Part shown: positions 33,641 to 45,600 of the stretch, piece after piece
Numbering within the stretch: the stretch's first letter is position 1
How the letters are laid out: every line of letters begins with the position of its first letter
Source: Spongilla lacustris
Taxonomy: Eukaryota; Porifera; Demospongiae; Spongillida; Spongillidae
Direction: 5' to 3'
Length of the DNA stretch: 64,000 bases
Assembly: GCA_949361645.1 (NCBI GenBank)
Contig: OX442436.1
Span: 5,447,886-5,511,885 of the forward strand
Notes under the pieces: generated by a model
Told to the model about the DNA's origin: nothing
What the model saw: only the letters and a program-made list of their open reading frames with translations
Databases searched by the model: none
Program-made: the position numbers and the translations under genes

Positions 33641-36600
33641 TCACCCTGGACGGTCACCTGAGTCAGGAGGTGAGGTGGAACTCAATATAACAGTTGTAGC
33701 TAGACCTCTACCCCTCCCCCCAATTGTGGATAACTCACGCTGAAGTGTCTTCACAATAACAGGTGTAGAGAATGGTCCAACCAACCCATTGGTGTTCACA
33801 GCAGCAACTACAAATGAGTAGTTGGTGTAAGGATTCAATCTAGTTGTACTGAACGTCATGGCAAAGCTTTCTTGTTCGTTTGAGGTTCTATAGTTTAGGT
33901 TAATGTATCGTACCCTGTACTCTGATATATCGCTGTTACGACTGAGGCAGGGAACTGGTCCCCAGCCCACTGTGGCTCCTGTACTGGTCTTAGAGATCTC
34001 TACCAGGCCACTTGGAGGAGCTGAAGGAACTGAAAGAATAAAATTAAAACACTTATATATCTGACATTGGAATTCAAATGGAGATACCTGCTGCCATGGT
34101 AACCGCTGTGGAGTTGTCCATCGTCACCTGACCTCCCCTCACTGCTGTGATGGTCACAGCATAGCTGCTGTACTCCTCCAGACCTTGGATGGTGTACTGG
34201 GTGGCATTGGTGTAGCCCACACCAGCAATGCTCACACTGCAGGGTCCCTGGTACACGTAGGACACCGAGTAGTTGGTGGAGCCATCTCCATCGCTTGGCA
34301 TCCAGGATAGAAGGACTGATGTTGGAGAGAGGACCTGAGTTTTGGTGATTGTAGGAGGACCTAAAGTGTTCAAAATGTCATTAAGTACGCATACTTGTAT
34401 AGCTGATGGAAGAGATCTGGTAATACTGGTTTGTTATGTTTACTATTCTAGCATGTATGCAAATAGCCACCTGCAGGAGGTCATAGAGCGATTTCATACA
34501 TTGTGACAAAGAACACTGTTGCCAAAGGCCCCAGGCCTCAATGATGGGGGAGCTTACAGTGCTCCCCATACCCCCTAGGTGGACAGTATCCCACTACCTT
34601 CCACACCCTCCCCACCCTAGCCTATTCTCTGCCCCATTTGCCCCCATCCCCCCCCCCCCCCATCCTTCACTTTAAAATCCGACCCTGCATGGTATGTACT
34701 TTTATAGAATCTGTGACACACCTAGTTTTGTGTCCCTGATGAAGGGGTCACTAAATGGACCCCTCTGTCCCGCTGAGTTGATGGCTGCCACTTGGAACAT
34801 GTATGAGGTGTAAGGTGTCAGTCCAGTAGCAGTGAAGTAGTACCCTGTGGTCTCAGCTGTGACCATCCCACTATTAGGCAGCCCATACCTCACCGAATAC
34901 TTGACAATCATACTGTTCTGGTAGATACATGGAACAGAACTCCACCCAACAGTTATGGAGGTGGGGCTCCTAGCAACCTCATAGACAGTAGAGGGTGGAG
35001 CACCAGGAGCTAGGGAGTGGTGAGGGAAGGGGTGATGGTAAGGAGCAGTAAATGGGGAGGAGGGGACACAGGAGAGAATGGGTCAGTGGGATGAAAGATG
35101 AAATGACCCAGTGACCCAAAAGAGATGGCTTTTAAGTCTTACCTGCTGCAGCTGTCTGAACCTGAATGTTTGATACTGAACTGCCGCCATTTTTCATGGT
35201 GGTTACGGTCAAGTTGTATGTGCTGTACACCTGCATGCCCAGGAGTTTCAGTCGTTTTGCAGAGCCATCCAAATCCTCTGTGCCTCTGAGGATATTGGCC
35301 GGGCAGGGGCCCACGTTCTTAAAGTGCACCTCATAGCCATCCACAGCTACTATCCCAAATGGGTCAACAGGTTGCCTCCATGTGAGGGTTATGACGGTTG
35401 GTAGAGTGGCCACTGTGATAATGGGAGCCACTGGTGTGACTGGAGAGGGAATGGGGAGGAGAAAAGAGAGGGTGCGATGAGATAGGTGAGGGGAAGAGGT
35501 AGGTGAGGGAGTTTGAGAAGGAATGGATACAGAAAGGAGGAGAGATATGTGATAAAGTGTCATATCAATGCACACTCCTTCCCTTACAGCTGCTAGTGAA
35601 GTATTGTCCTGCGGCTCCAACTGTAATAAGGTTATTGGTCTGGGAACCAGTGGTCATGTCGTAGTATGGTACCACGGAGGATGCAGTGGTGTATGTAGCT
35701 GCTCCCTCTGATCCATACAGGATGTAGTAACTGATCGTTGATCCACTGCCCGGGATCCATGACACCCTCGAGGACGTGGGTCCAGTTTGGGACACAGTGA
35801 CTTGGGTAGGTGGTCCAGGTGGAGCTGGATGGGATGGGGATGAGGACATTTGGGATGCCAAGATGGTCACGTAATCAGAACAGTGGACAGTACAATCCCT
35901 CTTACACTCACACTTTTTCATGTGTATGATGTAATGCATTAACTCGCCCCCTGTCACATCGCATGCATTCATGTATTTCTAATATGATAATCAGCTTATC
36001 CATTATCCAACAGGCTAATGTTGCAGGCATGGAACTGATACTCAAGACATGAATATATTATTTTATGACATGCTATACTGTGCGTTTTATTTTCTTCCCT
36101 AGTATTAATACTTTGCACTGAAGTGCTACTCTGATCTGCATTTGCCAACTCGGACCTCAATACATAAAAAGGTGTTACTTCTCTTCCCACTATTTTTCAT
36201 GCCTCCTATGAGCAGACCTCATTTTGACCTTTGAATGTTTTAATGAACCTATTTCATGCAAATTACATGTGTTTTTTTTCTTTTCAAAATAAGTTCTCAT
36301 TCGCTAACCGTTTCAAAGTGGCATCTTTGTTTTATGATCTCCATTTTTAGACAATGTGAAAAGTTTATGATTGTCATGTTGCTTCACTTATAACAGCTTG
36401 AAACTTGCGACTTAATCATTATCCACTTAGAAATGAGTAATTCGCTAAGTGTCACTCTCTTGTGATTCCACATTCCTTGCTAGGAGTTCTGAATTTGGTA
36501 ATGTGCAAAGGGTTCGACAAATAGAACTACTTGGTATTTCTTCAGGAGGGAACACAGATGGTATAGCATGAGGGATTTGAATAGGAAGTGGAAACTCCTC

Positions 36601-39600
36601 CTCTAAAAGATGAATTATTTCCTCCCAAATGCTTTCAAGATGCTTCTTCATACTGTTTATTTCCCCCCATAAGCTATTTTATGTCGATGTCAGTAAAGCT
36701 CTAGTATTTCCTCTGACATACTCCTGCACAAATAAAAGCCACCATTATGGCAGTTTTAACAATGCTTTGCTGCGTTAAGTTGATATAATACCAAGCCATT
36801 TCTTATACTGAAACCTGCATAGTGCATTGTCTTCACTACTAAAACCTTCAATCAACCTGATCAAGTATTCTGCAGTCTTCATCCTAATTTGTAAAGTCAA
36901 CACAATCATACACACCAACAAAATCATTGCAACATAAGACCATGCTGACATCTCTTTTTAAAAACTTAATACTTGTGGGGTTAGGGTTGGAATCACATGG
37001 GAAAGTTGAAAGAACATGCGTTAGTTCCATTTTCGCGGCAACGATATCTGGGTACAGGTTCTGGGCAACAAGGAAACCTCTATGGATACGTAGCTTTTCG
37101 TGGGAACTTCCAACTGGTTGCCAACTTGCCATCATTGAACAGAGCAGTGAAATGGAATGGTTGGGCTGATAATTACAAATTGCTGCAGTTGGAAAGCTCT
37201 CCAGGATGTAATCTATTGGGGAAAATGGAGAAAAGCAGCTACACATCAGCTGTGGCAGCACTTCGAACCCATCTCGACTCTGGAGGAAGGAAATGGCTGA
37301 GTTAATACGGAGGCTAGGATTGAAACATGACCTAATAATAGCTCCAGCAGTGTTGGGCGCAAACAACTATAGTGTGTGGCTGCAAAGAATGAGGAGAAAA
37401 CACTCTCAAGCCTCAAGAGAACAGCATAGGCCAACAGCACACACATGTTAGAGGTAAGACTGCCCCAATCACAGCCTCACACCACTGCACAGCCACTCCA
37501 GGTGAACAGGAGGCAGTTCCACACTCTAACCTGCCCAAAAAAGGGTTTACACCAAACGCTCCAATGACCAAATTCCAGCTCTCCGGCAGCATAGAGGAAA
37601 AGTGATGTAGGACAGGTTTGGATTCAGTGTGCAGGACGTTGATCACGGTGTTGTGCAGGTCAATCTTCAAGGTGTCCCTGTGTAAGGGATTATTAGCACA
37701 GGAGCTGACATTGGAGGTAGTCTGTTTAAACGAGTCACTGCGCAGGCAAAGTTGCAGAAACAGAATGTCAAAAGAACAGACAAACTTGGTACCTCAAGGA
37801 CCATTGACCAGCATCCCTTCTCATTACATGGGTGGATTGAGCTGTATATTTTGTTCAATGGCAAGGTCATACAAATGATGCGTATGATCACAAGGAGTAG
37901 AATGAAGCCCCATTAAATGAAGTAAATTTCAAAGCACTAGGGATCATTTAGCCAGGTCAAGCCACACCCACCACTGTGATTCCTGACATGGATTGTGAAC
38001 AACACAAGGTCAAGTAGCAGCATATGGAGAATATATGCTCTGTTTTTCTCATCCCCGGACCCTATGTATTATGGAAGCTGTGGTGGATACAGGATTAACC
38101 CCCAGTATGCCACAAGTATCTTGTAAGGTGTAGTAACTGGTTAATAATAGAACATGCAACTGGCCATGGAGCATGCGCAGTGACGAGTTTGGGTAATACT
38201 TAAGGTCTACCATTAAAGGAAGGGTCAGTCGAGACTGGAGATACCTGGCACTAGAACGGCAGATGGTCTGAGTGTGTATGGACCTTGTATCCGTGTGTTA
38301 TATGTGTTTGTTGCTGCTGCAGTGATTATTGTGTGTGCCAATACACTTGTCAGTTGTCATTGGTCAGCGGCTAGGTACTACATTTTGGCGACGAGGGAAA
38401 GTCAGTAATGGCGGGACTACTTGGAGCTGTCGGCCCGTTCGAAAGAGACACCGATGACTGGACAGCGTATTGTGAGCGGTTGCAACAGTTCTTCGTGGCG
38501 AACGAGATAAAAGAGGACGGAAAGAAGAGAGCAGTATTGCTGAGCGTTTGCGGCACTGCCTCTTACCAGCTCATACGAAGCCTCGTAGCCCCAAGCAAAC
38601 CGACAGATAAGTCTGTGGATGAAATTATGAAGTTGGTTAAGGACCATTTGACTCCGCAGCCTTCCAGCATTGTGCAACGGTTTAAATTTAATTCTCGTTC
38701 TCAGCAGGATACAGAGACCGTGTCTCAGTTTGTGGCGGAGTTGAAAAAGTTGTCAGAACACTGCGAATTCGGGGATAGTCTGGATAATATGCTGAGAGAC
38801 CGGCTGGTATGTGGTCTTCGGGACGTGAAGGTGCAGCGCAGGCTGTTGGCAGAAGGTAAACTAACCTTTGCGAAAGCATTTGAGTTAGCGCAGGTAGCTG
38901 AGCTGACGGATAAGAATGTGGCAGACCTTCAGCGTCCTCAGACACCAGAAGCGGTGCACGCGGTTAAGCGGTCTGGGTCGCCACCTCAGAATTTGTGTTA
39001 CCGTTGTCGAGGTAGGCACAAGGCATCCGACTGTAAGTTTAAGGGCGTGGAGTGCTTCTGCTGTGGGGAAAAAGGACACCTTGCCCGGGCCTGTCGCAAA
39101 AAGGTATCAACGGGCAGCAGGCTCCCTAGGAGGGGTGAGGCTGCCCACCAATTGCAATCCAGTGACCTAGTGCAAGAAGAAGAGGATGTGCAGGGGCCAA
39201 AGCAGACATACAATTTGTTTAAGCTGGGAGCTCGAGAACCATTGACAGTAGTGGTGAGAGTGGATGATGCAACACTGGAAATGGAGGTAGATACAGGAGC
39301 TGCAGCATCTGTCATCAGTAAGGAGACATATGAGCGATTGTGGAGGTGCTCCACAAAGCCGACTCTGAAACCTAGTAACATGTTACTACGGACATACACA
39401 GGAGAAAGGTTAAAAATATGTGGTGTGATTTCATTAGAGGTAAAATACAAGGACAGGAAGGCTAGGCTGGATTTGCTGGTGGTGGCAGGGGACGGGCCCT
39501 CTTTAATGGGAAGAGATTGGCTGGGTGAGTTAATACCTGACCTTGCTATTTTACACTCGTCTGCAGATGACAACCTCCAGAGTCTACTGAGGAAATACTC

Positions 39601-42600
39601 AGAGTTGTTCAAAGAAGAACTGGGCCTAGTAAAAGGGTTAACAGTTAAATTGCAGGTGGATGTCAAGGCTCAACCTCAGTTTTACAAGCCAAGAACGGTT
39701 CCATATGCTCTGCGATCAAGGGTGGAAGAAGAATTGGCTAGGCTGGAAAGAGAAGGCATATTGGAACCAGTGACACACTCTGAATGGGCAGCGCCTGTGG
39801 TCCCCATTGTTAAACAAGATGGCAGTGTAAGGTTGTGCGGGGATTACAAACTTACCATCAATCGGGCTGCAGTGGTGGAGAGGTATCCATTACCACGTAT
39901 TGAAGACATGTTGTCATGCCTTGCAAAAGGAAAAGTGTTTACTAAATTGGATTTGTCCCATGCATACATGCAGTTAGCTCTGGATCCAGAGTCCAAGAGG
40001 TATGTTACTATCTCCACACAGAAGGGGCTCTTCCAGTACACAAGGCTTCCGTTCGGAATATCATCGGCACCAGCTATATTCCAAAGGACTATGGAGCGGA
40101 TTCTTCATGGTATTCCCAATACAATTGCATATATTGATGACATTTTGGTCACTGGTGCATCAGACAAGGAACATTTGGAAACGTTGGAGAAAGTGTTGTC
40201 CAAGTTAGAAGAGTCAGGGATGAGGTTAAAGAGGTCGAAGTGTGTGTTTATGGTGCCTTCAGTCGAATATTTAGGGCATCATATTTCAGCTGAAGGTATA
40301 CGGCCTACAGAAGATAAGAAGAAGGCTATTTTGGAGGCACCAGCTCCACAGAATGTCTCTCAGTTGAGGTCCTTCCTGGGACTGATCAATTTCTATGGGA
40401 AATTTCTGCGGAATTTAGCAGACACCTTAGCACCCCTTTATAAGCTACTGCAGAAGAAAGAGAAATGGCAGTGGGGTCCTTCGCAAGAAAGGGCTTTTAA
40501 GGAGGCTAAAGCTCAGCTCACTTCACCGTGTTTGTTGGCACACTTTGACCCTGGGGAAAAGCTTATTTTGTCGTGTGATGCTTCCCCTTATGGTATAGGA
40601 GCTGTATTGTCACATCAATTTGAGGATGGGGTGGAAAAACCTATTGCATATGCCTCTCGTTCATTGGCTCCAGCAGAGAAGAAATACTCTCACATTGAGA
40701 AAGAAGGTCTGGCAGTCATTTACGGGGTAAAACGGTTTCACCAATACTTGTGGGGTAGGCCATTTACGGTGTATTCAGACCACAAACCTCTGCAATATTT
40801 ATTTTCTGAGTCCCGTCCAGTTCCAGTAATGGCATCTGGGAGAATTATGAGATGGGCATTAACTTTGAGTGCATATGAGTATCGGATTGTGTATAGATCT
40901 GCAGGGAAGCAGGGCAATGCTGATGGACTCAGTCGACTTCCGGTGGAAGAAGCACCCGAGGTAGTGCCCCTGCCAGGAGACTTGGTCCTGATGATGGAGG
41001 CACTGGCAGACACAGACTCACCAGTGACTGTAACCACCATCAGAAGTGCAACTGCGAGAGACAATGTACTGTCCAAGGTTCGTGAATTGATTATTAAGGG
41101 GTGGCCAGCAGGCAAAGTTTTGGGACAGGAGTTTGAGCAGTACAGTAGGAAAGCCATGGAATTGAGTGTACAGGATGGATGTGTACTATGGGGAAGTCGT
41201 GTGGTGATTCCTCTAGCTCTGAGGCCTGCAGTGATCCAGATGCTTCACGAAGGTCATCCCGGCACTTCAAGGATGAAGGCTTTAGCAAGGGGCGTGGTTT
41301 GGTGGCCTGGGATGGATGTGGAGCTAGAGTCAAAAGTGAAGACATGTGGAGCCTGTCAAGCAAACCGGAAGTCACCACCACAGGCACCTTTACATCCGTG
41401 GGAGTGGCCATCAAAGCCATGGTCACGTCTCCACATAGACTTTGCAGGTCCATTCCTTGGAAGAATATTCCTCATTGTGGTTGATGCCCATTCCAAGTGG
41501 TTGGAGGTCACCCCAGTTTCGTCCACTTCTTCTCAGCAGGTGGTTCGAGTATTAAGAAACTTATTCTCAACTCATGGACTTCCAGATGTGATTGTGTCTG
41601 ACAATGGCACTGCCTTTACTAGTGTTGAGTTTGAAACCTTTATGAAACGCAATGGCATTAGACATGTCCGCTGTGCACCTTACCATCCATCAAGCAATGG
41701 ACTGGCTGAAAGGGCTGTTCAAACCTTCAAAGAAGCCATGAAAAAGACAAAGGGTGACATTGATGTTCGCATTGCAAGATTTCTCTTCCAATACAGAATT
41801 ACACCACATGCAACTACAGGCCAGTCTCCGGCATTCTTACTGTTGAGACGTCAACCTAGATCAGCTTTGGATCTAATGGTTCCAGATGTAGGTTCCAGAG
41901 TTCAGAAAAGTCAAGAGCGCCAGAAAGTAAATCATGATCAAGGGGTTAAGGTGCGCCTGTTTAGTGTGGGAGATGCAGTTTTCGTGAAAAACTTCAGTGG
42001 ATCTCCCAAGTGGATTCCTGGAAGGGTGATAGCAAACAGAGGTCCTTTGTCACTGGTAATTCAGCTAGACAATGGGTCAAAGGTGAACAGACATGTAGAT
42101 CATGTAAGGGTTCGAGAACAAGAGGGAGACAATGCAGGAGAAGAGGACGATGCAGATGGTGACATTCTACCACCCCCTGAGTCAGCAGAACCAGACCCTG
42201 AGGTTCCAGCAGATAGGCAGGAGCTACGACCACAACCACCAGTAATGGAGGAAGTACCAATTCCAACAGCAGGAGGAGCTGCACCGGCTCTACGTCGATC
42301 AACACGTACACATCATCCTCCTGAGCGTTATGGTTGGAATCTAAGAAGGAAGGAGTGTAGTAACTGGTTAATAATAGAACATGCAACTGGCCATGGAGCA
42401 TGCGCAGTGACGAGTTTGGGTAATACTTAAGGTCTACCATTAAAGGAAGGGTCAGTCGAGACTGGAGATACCTGGCACTAGAACGGCAGATGGTCTGAGT
42501 GTGTATGGACCTTGTATCCGTGTGTTATATGTGTTTGTTGCTGCTGCAGTGATTATTGTGTGTGCCAATACACTTGTCAGTTGTCATTGGTCAGCGGCTA

Positions 42601-45600
42601 GGTACTACATAAGGTTAGCGACAAGGTGAAAGAACACAGTTCTATGAAGCTTTGAAAGACTGCACGGCACACACAAGATGGTAACTGCAGGTGTACACAT
42701 CTTTCCTGTCACCACCAAAGTTAAACCTCTGGCTGTGACTTCAATAATTCCAGCTCCTCCTGCAGTTTCCATGTGCACCTCTCAGTCCACATTTCCCCTC
42801 ATTTTTACACCTGTGTACATTAAGAATGATGCATATGATCTCCAAAGGAATACGTGGTATCAATTTCTATCATCCTTCAATGGTAGGTAAATTTGCCATG
42901 GAAATGTGAGAGAAAGGTTAAACACTGCACCAAGGAAGTGGTAAAGGTACCAATGGTGTGGTCAACAGTCTGCAGACCATGGACAGAAGGAAAGAAGCAC
43001 TTGAAGTGAGGCAAAATGTGGAGAGGTGCACACAGAAACTGCAGGAGGAGCTGGAATTTTCAAAGTCACAGCCAGAGGTTTACAAGCATGACTTTGCCAG
43101 GCAGAGGAAGAAGTATGAGAGTCACTACACAAAGTGGAGCCAGATGAGGGAAGACTACAAGGCCACAGAGGCTGCCCTCAAGTATGAGCTGGTCAACCTC
43201 AAGAACAAACTTCTGAAAGCATCCAGTGTGAAGAAGCATAACTTGGCTGTGGTGAAGAGTGAGGAGCCTGTATGGGAGCAAACAGAGTATGAAGCGGAAG
43301 TCATGCCAGAAGGGGAGGAACACAATAGGAATGCAGCTTCTAGTTGATACTGCCTGCATGAGAGGACCCATCCCCCTCACTGCTATTTGGATTAAGCTCA
43401 GGTCCAGTTTAACTTGGGGCGGTAGTGATGTAACATTGTAAAATTGGGACATCCGGAATGTATGCGCATACGATTATGGATTGGGCATGTGATGTAATGA
43501 TTGCAATTTGGATGGGATTGAAGTGAGAGATTACACACACACATGCACACATACATCACAGGTTGCCAGTTCTAACTAATATGTAAGAAGAACAAGAACA
43601 ACTGGCTACACATGATCATGACCAAAGTCACTGCTTCCGGTGATAGTGTGTGGCAAATATGGCTCATAGGGCTCCTATGGTGATGTGAGGTCAAGTCTCC
43701 TCCCCATTGCAAGTGGTAGAATCAAGCCCCACTAGAGTGCAAAGTAAATTTCAGGGCACTAGGGATCACTTAGCCAGATCAAGCCACACCCACCACTGTG
43801 ATTCCATGTGAGATTCCTGAGATGGATTCTGAACAACGCAAGGTCATAGAGCAGCGTCTAGGGATCACTTACCCAGATCAAGCCACACCCACCACTATGA
43901 TTCCAGGTGAGATTCCTGGCATGGATTCTGAATATAGCAGCATCAGAAGAAGATATGCTCTGTCCAGTAATGATACAGCTGGGTGGAAAACCTTCCAACT
44001 GACAAATACTGAGGCTCAACCATAAAGATGGCTACTGAGATAATGTTCACCAGATGGGGGTGGTGGTACATGTTATTGGGACTGTTTCTTATATTGTTGC
44101 AGTATTTTATCGTTAATTCATAATATATTTATCTCATCCCCAGACCCAATATAATGCAAGGTGTGGTGAATACAGGATTAACCCCCAGCATGCCACAAGT
44201 ACCTTGTAAGGTTAGCGACGAAGTGAAGGAACACTGCTCTATGAACCTTCCACAGGCTGGTGCACACAAGGTGGTGACAGTGCAGGTGTACACACCGGCC
44301 ATCTTTCCCTTCACCACCAGGTAGGTGGACAACAGCTGGTCTGTCACATTCTGATAGGAAGTGAAGCTGCTTCCATTCACAGGGCTGCCATTGTATGTCC
44401 ACTGTACGGTGGTAGCGGGAAAATAAGTGCTGTTAGAGGACAGCTGGAACTCAGGCGGATCAACTGCTGGAGCTGTCAACTGCTGAAACTGGATACCACT
44501 GATGCTATTTGGTCCACCTTGGGAATAGAAAATGTTACTTTCCAAATTCAGAATGGGGGACATTCCATTATACCCATGGATGACAATAACCCCTCCCCCC
44601 ACCTCCCCAAATAGAGGCGTTTCTAATCATAAAATTGAACGGTCTAACAACTAAGCGGTAATGGAATGAAATCAATTTGTATTATGTATTATTCAAAGAC
44701 AGTCAGCAAAATATTCTGTACCACAACCTGCCATCCCAGATCATCAACCTTCTTCAACTGCTACTTCAAGTGTACGCCTACCCACTCGATAAGACAATAG
44801 CTATTCAAGATTGTAGCCAAACACAATCTGGCCACAGTCCAGACCTCACTGGGCTCTAAGAGTATCCCCTCCTCTCTCCCATTTCATCCTGTAACCCCAC
44901 GCGAAGCAAGTTTTTTTTTAAATGGATCTCAACAGTGCTATTACTTAACTATGATAAGCCATGGATATTAAATTAGGTGGATAGGAAACAACTCCGTAAT
45001 ATACGAATACGGGCAAACCATCTGTGTTACGTTGTATGCAACTACCCTATACCAAGGACCTATACTGGGAATGCACAAAACACACACACCCAATCCCAGT
45101 GCACTAAGGTATGGGATTATGCTTAGTGCTTACTAAACTCACCGTTCATGAGATGTCGTTACTCAAAGCTTAAGCAACTACCCTATGCACACCCAGTGCA
45201 CTAAGGTATGGGATTATGCTTAGTGCTTACTAAACTCACCGTTCATGAGATGTCGTTACTCAAAGCTTAATGTTTAATCTCCAGGGAAAAATCCTTATTT
45301 AAGGATGTCATTATCCTTAAATAAGGATCGTCTTTTGCATTGCATACTTTTGCTAACCAAGCAAATTAGATAATATAAATGCTATTGGTCAATTGTATAC
45401 TAATTAGCCTACATAACAAACTGTAAATGATGTCCATATGATCAATGTCCATATTTTAAAACAGGGATGAAGTGGCACATCCTTATTTAAGGATTGACAC
45501 CATCCTTAAATAAGGATCACAACAGTAGAGGTTATTGACCTCAAAAACCATAGTGGTTTTAAAACTCTTGATTTTCTCTGATAGTCAGTTAACCCAGCTA

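Larger units (their letters stand above)
38129..42609 (+). mobile_element. Complete Ty3/gypsy LTR retrotransposon, 4481 bp
   Basis: Two 254-bp LTRs (38129-38382, 42356-42609), both TGTAGTAAC...GGTACTACA, appear identical base for base. The 5-bp direct repeat TAAGG flanks the element (38124-38128, 42610-42614). A possible primer binding site starts TGGCGACGAGG at 38386, and a polypurine tract AAGAAGGAAGGAG (42343-42355) abuts the right LTR. One intact gag-pol frame lies between. Identical LTRs and an intact frame indicate a very recent insertion. It lies antisense inside intron 3 of gene C, within a relic Ig exon. Confidence 0.95.

Noticed and set aside
36445..36651. 68-codon minus frame starting MKKHLESIWEEIIHLLEEEF
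   Set aside because: No family, no splice support and no conservation in the gene B intron; kept only as a note.
36884..37366. 160-codon minus-strand frame
   Set aside because: The plus strand of the same segment reads as a gag-like relic, so the minus frame is probably its shadow.
38371..42440. Minus-strand frames opposite gag-pol (for example 38998-39666, 41994-42440)
   Set aside because: They are shadows of the intact plus-strand polyprotein and show no domain.
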